A stretch of 64,000 bases of DNA. It comes from Neoceratodus forsteri (Eukaryota > Chordata > Ceratodontiformes > Ceratodontidae). The notes below the pieces were generated by a model. That model was not told where the DNA came from, did not search any database, and saw only the letters and a program-made list of their open reading frames with translations. Below are positions 34,959-45,189 of the stretch, one piece after another. Both the position numbers and the translations under genes were made by a program. The stretch lies in assembly GCA_016271365.2 (NCBI GenBank), contig CM057456.1:883496001-883560000 (forward strand), written 5' to 3'. Every line of letters starts with the position of its first letter. Within the stretch, counting starts at the first letter, position 1.

Positions 34959-35329
34959 GTAAACAACTTTGCATTAAATATTTAGATTAATATTTGCAAG
35001 CATATGGCAGATGTACTGTAACATTGTACAGATTAGATTTTTCACACAGTATATAAAATATTTGGCTCAGTCAAAGAGTTTTATCATGAGAAAAAAACTC
35101 ATTTTATTAAGAAAAACTATAAAATAGTGTCTCGATTGGGAGCTGAGCTGAAGAAGTTGGTATAGAGGCCCTATTCTACCTGGGTGAATGTTCCACAGTA
35201 CGATATGTGTAGGAGTAAAGATAGTTTGTTACTTATGATCAAGCTTTCAAATGCATAATATTTAGACATTATTCAGCCTATATTTATATATTATCTGCAT
35301 TTTTCCTTTGTTCTTCATTAGTAGATTAT
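34959..35329. other. No recognised feature
   Basis: AT-rich; would be intron if the upstream exon is real. Confidence 0.5.
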
Positions 35330-35540
35330 TTTACAGGGAACCATATCCTTGTTATCCAGAGTTCATCTGCTTCTGCTGTTTAATCCTTTGCTGAAGTAAT
35401 AAGCCACTGTTTGTGTCATCCCAGTTTGTTAGTATAAATGATGATGTCACAAACAGTGGATTGTAACTTCAGAGAAGGACTAAACAGAAGGAGTAGATGA
35501 ACTGTAGGGGGCAAGGATTAAGTTTCCATGTAATCAAACC
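35330..35540. repeat. ~210 bp palindrome
   Basis: Arms of about 100 bases carry AGTTCATCTGCTTCTGCTGT, TTTGCTGAAGTAATAAGCC and ACTGTTTGTGTCATCC on the left and their inverses on the right, around a short AT-rich centre near 35438. Ends read TTACAGGGAACC and, inverted, TTACATGGAAAC. Confidence 0.85.
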
Positions 35541-36142
35541 TCTTAATAAAGAATAAAAGGAATATAACTACAGCAAATTAATAAAACATACACTAAATTG
35601 TATAAATATTAGGGTATGTTTTTCAATGTTTACCTTAAAGCTGTTCCATTTACTGCACAGGCTAATATTGGTTTCTCTTATATAGAGTAGTTAACACATT
35701 ACATTTTTACTTTATTAGATTATGAAAAAGTCAACACACAGACGTATCAAAAGCAAAAGATTAACCAAAACAGTCTGGGATAGTAATGGTAGAGGAGAAA
35801 CTCCAATAGTGCATAAACAGTATTAGAACAAGTTAATGATTATTCTTTGCAAAAGCTATGTTAAAATAGAGTTAGGGTTTCAGTCAAAGCACGAAAGATC
35901 AGGAAATGCAGTGCTGGTGATAAAAAATACCCTAACTCTACAAGTTCTGTGTAAACAAGGTAGTAGGGATTCATACCTCTGTTACAGTTGTAGCCAGTGA
36001 CAAGCTGCTGTATAGCTAGATATATTGCAGTATAGAACAGTGAATCCCTTTGAAATTAATGGGATTTTATTATATACAGTATACATATATATGTATGTAT
36101 ATTATACATAAAGAATAAATATATTATATATAGAGAATAATA
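35541..36142. other. No recognised feature; AT microsatellite near 36070
   Basis: AT-rich with a TATATA/TATG run around 36070-36135. Confidence 0.5.
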
Positions 36143-36290
36143 GGCAACTGTAGTATACAATGATATATACCCTTTGAGGGTGCTAATTAGGGTTATAAGC
36201 CACAAGCCCAAAGGACAAGTGGCATTATTGCTCCAATTAGCCCCCAAGATGGTTATGTAGACTTGTATGCCACAGTTGCCTATCATTTAT
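36143..36290. repeat. ~148 bp palindromic MITE-like element
   Basis: ATAGGCAACTGTAGTATACA at the left faces TGTATGCCACAGTTGCCTATCA at the right. The centre is GCCACAAGCCCAAAGGACAAG then TGGC. Nearly every base can pair in a single hairpin. Confidence 0.85.
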
Positions 36291-36814
36291 TTTATAATTC
36301 ATTAGGATGGCTTCTTTTTTATACCTTTCTGTGGACTGGCATCTGTCTTGTGGTCAGGGACATATAAGCGATTGCCATCACTGTTTTGGTTCCTAGTGGT
36401 TTCAAAGTGCAGAGCATTCTGGTTATGATCACTCTTTTGCCCCTTGTACATTGCCATAGTGTAGGGGTCCCCTTCTTAAGGGGATGTGTCTGTGGCCGGT
36501 CCTCATTTAGTTTGTTGATGGGTAGTGACTTGTGGCTGGCTATTGTGGTCTGGTGTAGCATGTGAAGAAGTATGCAACATGGAGTGGTGCAGTGGTAAAA
36601 GTATGTGGCTGGGAATGGCAAGCATTACCAGGAGAAGCAACCAAGGGAGCAGCCTCTGACTAGTATTATGAGGATGACGTAATTGGGAGCAGCCTGTCAG
36701 CACTGCAGCTTGGCATCCTGTGGAGTTCCTGCTTCATCATGGAAGGCATGGCATCTGAGGGAGATTTCAGTATGGTAAGAGATTGGGGGGAATCTTGTTG
36801 TATTAGGTGGGTTT
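36291..36814. other. No recognised feature
   Basis: A short open stretch with an ATG ends at a GTAAGA donor-like site near 36776, but no protein family or confident acceptor supports it. Confidence 0.4.
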
Positions 36815-37550
36815 GTTTATTTTATTTATTTATTGTAAATTGGTAACCGGGAAAGGCACACAAAGCCCAGGCTTGTTTTCAAGTGCAATCCAGGGGAAGG
36901 GAAATAGGGAGACAAAATATGCAACGTAGAGGCAAAATATACAAAGTATACATGGTAGAAAAAAATGCAAGGTGAAGTAAAAATACAATAATAAAACAAT
37001 AAATATAATTCAGTAAACGGTGTACTGACTAGTATATAAAACACTGAAGCAGTAGTGCAGGAACACTATGGCTAAATACAGAAGTGTAGCTTAGCAGGAT
37101 TAACTATGGCCAGGGTAGGAGGGGGCAGCAAGTGGTTTTAGCTTGCATTTGAGAGGAAAAGGGAAGATGAGAAGTAGAGGTTAAGAGGGAGATTGTTCCA
37201 GATGGAGGGAAGATGAGAGGAGAAAGCAGATTTCTTAGCAACAGAGTTGGAGTGTGTTGGAAAAGCAAATTTTGGTTTTTTGAAGCAGAACAACCACTTA
37301 TTGATTATGAAAGTAGGCAGTTGTTTAGTGAGGAGTATGGGTAGGTTGTGTAACTTAAGTGTGTAATGAAACTGTATGTGAAAGAAAGTGAAAGAGCATG
37401 AAAGTACTGGATGAAGTAATGCTGGATGATGGGGGGATGTTATGACGTAGAAAATGTGTATATAAATGGATTGTGATTGTGACAATGAATTTAAGATTCT
37501 ACATTTATACACACAGTTACTCAGACAGATGGATTTATCACACTTCATTT
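36815..37550 (-). mobile_element. L2-like LINE 3' fragment
   Basis: On the minus strand the C-terminal part of a LINE protein (37548-37138) includes K-K-S-A-F-S-S-H-L-P and I-W-N-N-L-P-L-N-L, the usual end of L2/CR1 reverse transcriptase proteins. A tail follows with AAAACAAGCCTGGGCTTTGTG, CCCGGTTACC and an AATAAATAAATA end. The tail resembles the CORE-SINE tail even more closely than LINE A's does. Confidence 0.7.
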
Positions 37551-37606
37551 ATGTCCGCACCTATTGCATAAATATATATAACTATATACAGTATATATTA
37601 TTTGCA

Positions 37607-39600
37607 GAAAGTTGTGTTAATGCACCAGTTAGGGTTCCAGGTTAATGCCACGGAAGTATGGAAATGTGATGTTAGGCTTTCCAACCCTAACTCCTCACCC
37701 CCACCACCCAAGCAGCAAAATGTAAAAGCATTACGGTTTTGGGTCTCTGGAATCTTGGCAAATCAGTAGTGGGGTCTTCCTTGGGGTTATCAACCCTAAT
37801 GCTCACACCTCCCCCCAGCCTGTAGACTTCTGTCCAAAACACAAGGTGCAGTACAGTTTCAAGCCAATGCCTCATACTGATATAGTCTTCAAAGGTGGAG
37901 AAGTGTCTCTTACCACATGTTGCCAATACAATGAGTTGTAGCTTTCTTCACTCAGGGCCCTGCTCTATGGGCCTTGAGTGAAGAAAGGAGATCATGGCTC
38001 ACCTTCTTTGCTCAGGGAATGGGGTGGGCATTAGGGTTGACAACCCCAAGGAAGACCCCACTACTGATTTGCCAAGACTCCAGAGATCCAAAACCCTAAT
38101 GATTTTACCTTTTGCTACTTGGGTTGGGTGTGGGGAGTTAGAGTTCAAAAGCCTAATGCCACATTTCTATACTTTTGTGGCATTAACTGGAACCCTAACT
38201 GGTGCATTAATGCAGTTTTTGCAAAGAATTTCCTTTCTTTTTGAGACAGGGGAATCATATCCTCATTCATGCAGGCAGATGCACAGGGCCCAGGGGAAGA
38301 CTCCATCTATCTACAAAAGTAGAGAGCCCTTGTGGGCCCTGCAGTGACAGATGACAAGAATTCATGGGGCTGTCTGGTGGGATACAGAAGCACAGGGCTC
38401 TCTGTTACCTGCACTTCCACGTGGCCACAGATGCAGACTCACAGGGCAAAGAGTCCACCTGGCAGCCAATGCACAGGGCCCTGTGCCACCCACGGGTGCA
38501 GATGCACAGGGCTATATACCAAGAGAAGAGCTGTCTTCACTATAGGGTACCTGGGCCCATGCAGGTAACCCTGCAGCTTTCATTCCCTGGTGGGGGGTGT
38601 CACATAACAGCACCATCTCCTCACCCACACCCCATCCAACTGGGTCACTGAGCTTGTCCCCAAACTCAGCTCAACAGCATGGGATCAAAAAGCATACCCA
38701 CAGGGGTCAAGACTGGCACTACACACAAAGTTTCTTAACTAGTATATATAATGCATGTTGTTTTTGCTTTTGTCCCCAAATTTTTAAGATAATCGTTTCA
38801 TGACTCCCCTTATAAACGTGACAAGTGGCATTCATAGTATATTGGCTGAAATGTCATTTTGCACCAGAAGTATGAAAACATGTTTCATCCAGGATTTAAA
38901 AAAATGACACCTGTCATGTTTGTGAGGCGGTATAGAAAAATGGCTATGTTGAAAGTTTGGAGTCAAAATATTGAAAATTAGTGAAGTTATAAGTGAACAA
39001 CAAAATATTACAATGTTCACTCATAACCTAGGCATTTTACCATATTTGTACACCACATTTTCAGTATTGCCTTCTTATTACCCCACCTTATGAATCCGGT
39101 AGGTGAAAATTTTCAAATTCCAGCTGAAACATCATTCCACACCATAGGTGCAAAAACAAATTTTGGTCAGGATTTGAAAAATGACAGCTATCATGTTCAT
39201 GAGGTGGTGTGAAAAAGTGGCTATGTTGAAAATTTTGGGCCAAAATATTTAAAGTTACCAAAGTTAAGAGGGTGTGTAGAAAAATTTAAATGCACACTCA
39301 TAACTTTGTCATGTCTGCATATTTTGACCCCAAATTTCCAATATAACCATACTACAACCCCACCTCATGAACAAAGGTGGTGGAAATGTTCAAATCCTGC
39401 TAGAAACATGATTTCACAAAGCAACCACAAAATCACCTTTAGGGACAGATTTGCATAACTCCACCACCGTTGGTCATGGAGTGAGGTACCAAAAATGCCA
39501 TGTTGAAAATTTGAGGTCAAAATATGTAAAAATGACAAAATTATTAATTGAAGTTCAAACCCATTGAAATACATTATACCTCACTTATCTTATTTTCAAA
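37607..39600 (+). repeat. Family X copy 1: large palindromic repeat with tandem tail
   Basis: Two arms of about 210 bases, 37607-37820 and 38020-38225, are inverted copies around a 200-base centre. Shared landmarks are GCACCAGTTAGGGTTCCAG, TTGGCAAATCAGTAGTGGGG and TCTTCCTTGGGGTT. Outside the right arm comes a block rich in CACAGGGC (38270-38530), then about 800 bases of degenerate units of roughly 250 to 350 bases, each with CTCATAAC, ACCCCACCTCATGAAC and GTCAAAATAT. The block order recurs in copy 2 at 45190-48520. No protein coding is visible; I do not recognise the family. Confidence 0.8.
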
Positions 39601-40246
39601 TATTGCAGTCGCTGGTTCCCGCAGCAAGACGCGTCTTCAATCAGAGTGTGGCTCTACACCATGGGACACGTTCAATGAGTGAGGGTATGTGGGGTGGGTG
39701 GGTGCGGAGTGAGAGGTTGGGGTGCGGGTGTGTGGAGGACAGATTGGGGAGGGACCATTTCCTTTTTTGCAGGTAAAAAAAAATCAATAAGGGTACTGTT
39801 TTCTTCTTTTCATGGGATTTAGCTGACACTGTGGATTTGGACACCCTAAGGTCAGGCTACTGTGCAGCGGCATGGGGTGGGCGCCCTGGTGCTGCCTATA
39901 TAGTGAGAATGGGGGTGGGTGACCTGGAAGGAGGGGAGGTCTAGAGAAGCGGTATGGGGGTGTGGCATCCCTGTCCACTTATGTAATACATCAAATGAAT
40001 AAACAAACATTGGGAAGTGCACGCGGGCAACTGACCTGGAGGGGATGGGGGGAAGAAAGAAGCGGTACTGGGGTGGGCACCCCAGTCCTCTTAAGAAATA
40101 ATTACATAGATAGGTAGGGATCTAGACAGACAGACAAAAAGAGAGAAACAGAGTCAAAGAGAGCAGGGAATTGTTGGCTGACTGTTTAAATTGAAGCCGT
40201 CAGGATGACTCCAGCTGTGGCTTCAGCATTCTTGAAAGTCCCCCTG
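39601..40246. repeat. G-rich degenerate repeats
   Basis: GACCTGGA, GAAGCGGTA and GGGGTGGGCACCCC phrases recur near 39860-39980 and 40030-40090 with a period near 130 to 140 bases. No gene seen. Confidence 0.5.
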
Positions 40247-40443
40247 ATCTTATCTGTGCCAATCTTCACCATTCATCACTTCTGGGTTACTGGCCAGAGG
40301 TCATGACCCTGCGGGAGCTTCATTTTTTTTTTTTTGGATGGGTGGAGTCGACACAGCATCAGCGCCACCCTCGAGGCCGACGCACTGCATGGCGCTCGTG
40401 GATTGGCAGTTATGTGCTGTCGACTCTGCCCTCCCACCAGTTC
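40247..40443 (+). repeat. DIRS left terminal inverted repeat
   Basis: Contains AATCTTCACCATTCATCACTT, GGTCATGACCCTGCGGGAGC, GGAGTCGACACAGCATCAG and GCTGTCGACTCTGCCC. The right repeat carries all of these inverted. Confidence 0.85.
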
Positions 40444-40608
40444 TTCATCTCCCGCCATCAAGGTCACCTCGTGGGATGCTCTGAGAGCAATTTTCAGGCC
40501 TACCTGCTACGCAGTTTAATCTTTCGACTCCGTGTCGACTGTTCCTCCGTGCTGAAGTCCGTCGGCTTCCTCCTGCCAGTTCTGTTAGCCACACTCGACA
40601 TCGCCTGG

Positions 40609-40677
40609 TAAGATCTTTCCATTATTTTTGTTATTCTGTGATGTTGAGTCTTATTTGGTGTTTTTTTCTCCATAGGT
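40609..40677 (+). other. Probable 5' spliceosomal intron of the DIRS element
   Basis: A strong donor (CCTGGTAAGAT) lies at about 40608 and a pyrimidine-rich acceptor (TTTTTTTCTCCATAG) ends at 40675, four bases before the gag start codon. An intron of about 67 bases is short but plausible. Introns have been reported in DIRS-like elements; splicing here is inferred. Confidence 0.5.
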
Positions 40678-40678
40678 C

Positions 40679-43486
40679 ATGTCTCGGTCGGAGAGCAAGA
40701 AAACTTCTAAGACGGGATGGCCCCCCATGTGACGGTGCCCATGCAGCCGAAAATACTCTGTCACCGACCAGCATGACCGTTGCCTTACATGTCTTGGCCT
40801 GCTTCATGACATGGATTTGTGTGATGCCTGTTTCTCTAGGGACCGCCGGGTCATCGAGCAACACGCGTGGAAAGTGGGGCGAGCTCTGCTGACTTTCTGG
40901 GGTCAGGTGCGCACTCGTCGGGCCATGCTACATTCTCTCTGCCTTTCCTCCGGGTCCCCTCCTGGTTCTATTCAGACTGAGGAGGAGGGAGCCTCAGCCT
41001 CTCATAGCCTAGCCATGGCCGAGGCTTCTCCCGAGGTGCAGGAGGCCCAGTCTGTTCTCTCCGGGGGACGGGCGGGAGGCAACGCATTGGCAATCACCTC
41101 TTCGAGGGTGAAGACTCCCCCAGTGTCAGACTCACAGCTCGGAAGGCCCGGGTTGGTGCTGTCCTCGACGTCATCTGTCGGACCTGACGGAGCCATAGTC
41201 GGTGCCAGTCAGTCACTCGGTGCCGTGGCTGCTGTCAGCACTGTTCGCAGAGCTGATGGTGCTAGCGGCACTGTGGGAGGTTCTACAGCACTGTCTCTGA
41301 CTTTTTCTTGCCTCAGCACTGTCTGTGGCACTGAGGTTGAGCATGGCGCCGTGTCCAGTTCCAGGACCGTTCACAGCTGTGGACATGGACACGGCGCCGT
41401 GGTGGTTTCAGATCTTGGTGCCATTCGTGGCACCGTTTGTGCTGTCAGAGCCATCGTTGGCACCATCTCTGTCCTCGGCGCCACTCGCAGCGCCGTGGGG
41501 CGGGACAGCACCATGTCAGGTTCTGGCTCGGAGACTGCTGTCCTGGTTGGAGCTGTGTCCTCTTCTGCCACCACTCACGGTGCTGTGGGGGACAGTGGTA
41601 CTGACTCGGGTACGGTCTCTGTTTCTGGTACCCTATTTGGTCAGGATGGCAGCAGGCGCCCGCCAACTGTTTGGCACAGGGCTTTGGTCTCCACCTCTTC
41701 AGAGGAGGAGTCGGACTCTGAGTCAGATGGGCAGTCTGGCTCTTTGGAGTTAGCTACTGGTGTGGGCACCCTTGTAGTGTCCTCGACAGGCCAGAGTCAG
41801 CCCCCCTCTGAGGAGTGGGCAGGGACTGCTGGGGTCAGGGGTTCTGACCAGAAGGCAGCGGTGCAGGCCACCATTGCACTGCAGCCCAGCCTCAGAGGGT
41901 TCTCTGACCCCTCAGTGGTGGTACTCCCTCAGGTGGTGTGCCTAGATCGCCCAACTTTGGGGCCAATCAGAGCACCCACAGGAGGGGAGGGTGCTGCGTC
42001 CTGGATAGCTCCTTCGGGGGCCAACCAGGGCTGCCAGTTGCCTAGGCTGGCTCTCTCGAGGAGGAAGGCACTCTCAGATTCCGAGGGGTTGAGGGGCATG
42101 GGCTCTGTGTGGTGACCTTTTTCTGAAGCTCACCCGGGCTCTGGGAGAAGCCGTAGCACGGATCTCCACTCTTCCCCTTCGGTTTCTTTGAGAGGACCCT
42201 GTTCTTTGGAGGTAGGGGACCATCCTTTTGGACCTACACGGCCCTGGTCACCTCACAGGGGGGATTCTTCCGGGCGCAGCCAAGGCATTTCTGAAATGGT
42301 TGTTCAGCTGTCAGCTGTGGGGTCTTCTGGAGCACCTTCTTCTGTTGGTACTCCTGGTGTGCTCCCTAGCCCAGGCAGAGGTCAGTCGATTTCTCTTGTC
42401 GGCTCTGCCCCTATCCCTCTGTCACATTCTCCTGCACTCCCAGGCATCTTTGATCCTAGTGGGCCTCTCTCCTGGGAGCAGTTCAGGGCCATGGCTGCTC
42501 GATTCCCTGCTTACGTCAGGGCAATGGACAGACAGGTTTTTCAACCTCCCCCCCCCGAGCAGCCACCCTCTGAGCAGTTGAGGTCCTCTAACTCCTCATT
42601 CCCCTCTTCTGGGGGAGAGGAGCCCTCTGTCCACATCTCCCCAGCTGCTGATCTTGCGGAGTATCAGCAATTCCTCATGAGGATGTTGGAGGACCTGCAC
42701 ATCACCCCTCCCACTCAAAGCAATCCAGAGCACTTGGTGCATGCCTTTCTAGCTGACTTCAGCGAGGATACCCTTGTGGTGCCCCCCTGGCCTGCTCCTT
42801 TTCAGGAGGCATTGTTGCGTTCCTGGCAGAGGCCCTTCTCTGGAGTTCTGGCCCCTAGCGATCTCTGCCAGTGGTATTGCACCCCCCCAGAGTCTCCAGG
42901 TTCCATGCCTCAACCTCAGTCAGGATTGATGCAGCTGGACACTCCTGATGGGCTTCACGCCCTCCACCGTGACCGGCCCCCAGAGCAAGATTCCTTGGAT
43001 TTTGATTTCTGGGGGAGGAGGACATTCTACTCTGCACGGTTGCTGCTCTCCATTGCAACACATCAGGCCCATTATGCATCCTATGATAGGTTCTTCTGGT
43101 CCAGGCTGGGTCCGCTCCTAGCCTCTTTGCCTGACACAGAGCAAACCAGACAAGCCATCGCACTCTCTGCACACGGCCTAGAGCTAGCAAGACACCAAGT
43201 GAGGGCATTGTACGATGCCAATGAGGTAGCTACCAGGGTCGTAGGGACAGCGATCTGCACTAGGCAGGCAGCATGGCTATGTCTTTCCCGGTTGTCACCC
43301 TTGGCCCGGCGTAGGGTGATTAACTCCACTCACCAGAGAACCTATCTCTTCTCCCATAGAGTGAGATGCGTTTATTGGGGCAACTTCCTTCCCCCTCCAG
43401 GGGGTCCCCGTCTCACTTTCCCCACACTCAGGCCTCCCCAAGCCCTGAGGTTTCTCCCTCTTAGTGTGTCACCCACTGAGAGCTAA
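40679..43486 (+). pseudogene. DIRS ORF1 (gag-like protein), two in-frame stops
   Basis: One frame runs 936 codons from ATG at 40679 to TAA at 43484, broken only by TGA at 40730 and 42113. The first could be a CGA decayed at a CpG site. The N-terminus has a cysteine/histidine cluster, C-L-T-C-L-G-L-L-H-D-M-D-L-C-D-A-C (about 40790-40840). A Ser/Gly/Ala-rich low-complexity stretch with repeated G-T and G-A-V units follows (41170-41650), then a proline-rich segment. The C-terminal part (42640-43400) has Y-D-R-F-F-W-S-R-L, L-P-D-T-E-Q-T-R-Q-A and R-Q-A-A-W-L, typical of vertebrate DIRS gag proteins. It would package or bind element RNA. The frame keeps its protein character through both stops. 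Confidence 0.75.
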
Positions 43487-43540
43487 GGGACTCTGTCCTT
43501 TAGGGTTAAAACCCCCTTCGGGGGGCTCGACACTCACCCA

Positions 43541-43635
43541 AAAGTGATGAATGGTGAAGATTGACACAGATAAGATATGAAAATTACGTAGCTTCCGTAA
43601 TTATGATCTTTCTGTGTATCTTCACCATTCATCAC
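43541..43635. repeat. DIRS internal complementary region
   Basis: AAGTGATGAATGGTGAAGATT followed by GACACAGATAAGAT is complementary to the left terminus. GATCTTTCTGTGTATCTTCAC followed by CATTCATCAC is complementary to the right terminus. These matches fix the element ends near 40247 and 44564. Confidence 0.85.
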
Positions 43636-44366
43636 AATCCCGCCCACCATCCCCCTGGGGCCTCAGTCTCTGGGTCCCCTTCCCTCTCTGTGCCCTCCCT
43701 TCCCCCCCTCCTTCTTTGTCAGAAGCGGGATAAACAGGGACACATTGGGGGATGGTATTTCTAAGGGGAGAGTGGTCAGTGTGGGGGGCACTCCTTCTCC
43801 AGTGCTTTACCTCCACACCTGTGGGGTGGGAGTTGGCAGTTGCCCTCCATTCTCTACTTCTCCTTTGTTCCTGTCAAGCCTTAATTTTCTTTGTCCATTG
43901 GACATATCCTTCCTTAATTTAAAAAAAAAACAAAAAAAAATAATTTTTCTTACACCAAAAATCCTTTCCCTGGGGAAGGGAGAATCCCTGTGTCCTATCT
44001 TTCTTCCAGAATAACCGTTTTCTGCCTTTTGGAGTTATTGCCAGTAATTCCATGCCTTGAATTCTGTCATTGAGCCTTTTGGCTACTCCTTGCAGTTCCT
44101 ATACAATCTGGAGACAAGTCAAGGTCCAGGGTATGGTTGCTACCTTTCTGCCCCCCCTCTCAAACTTACCCTAACAATTCCTCCTCTCTCCTTTTGCCTA
44201 TTTCCAGAGATTGGGGCCCCTACCCAATCCCCTTAGTTTCCTTCTTCTTCTCCTGTCCTCTCAGTCATTTATTTTTCCTTTTGGTTTATATATCTTTTCC
44301 TTTGTCTGTCCCTTGGACTTTCTTGTCCCATCCTCCCATCCCTTTTCCTCACCTCTCCGGTGACTC

Positions 44367-44564
44367 AGAACTGGTGGAAGGGTGGAGTCGACAGTACATA
44401 ATGGCCAACCCACGAGCACCACACAGTGCGTTAGCCTCGAGGGCGGCACTGATGCTGTGTCGACTCCGCCCATCCAAAAAAAAAGAAGCTCCCTCGGGGT
44501 CATGACCTCCAGCCAGTAACCCAAAAGTGATGAATGGTGAAGATACACAGAAAGATCATAATTA
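44367..44564 (-). repeat. DIRS right terminal inverted repeat
   Basis: The inverse of 40247-40443 over about 185 bases, then a unique end with AAAGATCATAATTA. Confidence 0.85.
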
Positions 44565-45189
44565 GGGTAGGTACCTAATTTTCATTTCTCATACGAAGAA
44601 TGCAGATGAATGGCTGGTCTCATTAAGCTGGGCACCCTGGATTTTTGGGGTGTCCAGAAAAGGTACTCCCAGGGCAATTTTCAAAAACAACAAACACCAG
44701 AATTTAGCTAAACAGGTCCCGTTTAGCTAGGTTCAGTTGTTTGTTTTAAAAAAATATATTTTATGTATTTTCATTTTTCAAAAAAAGAAAATAGCGGTCA
44801 TCATGATTGGTAATTTTTACAACACAATCAGTATTTTTTCCACACAAGTAAATCTTCAAAATAAGCACTCGCAATAGTTTTTTTTCTTATTTGCAATTTT
44901 TGATTAACTTAAAAATCATTACAACTCTGAAACCATGTAATAGTTTTTCATAAAACCTTCGAAAGGAACACCCTTGGCACAGGTCCCTTCAACCCTGAAA
45001 ATTTCATGAAAAAATTCTACATCATCTAGACTGTAGGTGAGAGCAAAACATATGCAATGTTAAGTATAGTTTTTCTTTTTTCATTTTTTGGCTCTTCATA
45101 TCTCAAAAATTTAACAAGATGCCATCACAAAACGTGTCACATCTCGAGACTGTGGCAGCCTGACCATATGTGCCAAAGTTTTGTCAAAT
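44565..45189. other. No recognised gene
   Basis: AT-rich. It may belong to the flank of family X, but no clear match was seen. Confidence 0.4.

Larger units (their letters stand above)
40247..44564 (+). mobile_element. Gag-only DIRS-type element with both ends
   Basis: Both terminal inverted repeats (40247-40443, 44367-44564) and the internal complementary region (43541-43635) are present. Between them lies a single gag-type frame (40679-43486). The reverse transcriptase, RNase H and tyrosine recombinase normally found between gag and the internal region are absent; only about 55 bases separate them. It is therefore either an internal deletion or a non-autonomous lineage. Terminal repeats look well matched and the frame has few lesions, suggesting a fairly young insertion. 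Confidence 0.85.

Noticed and set aside
36723..36776. Short ATG-containing stretch ending at a GTAAGA donor-like site
   Set aside because: No recognisable peptide, no convincing acceptor or promoter; kept only as a note.
37617..38222. Several TTAGGG and CCCTAA motifs suggesting telomere repeat
   Set aside because: They are scattered single units inside family X arms, not a tandem telomere array.
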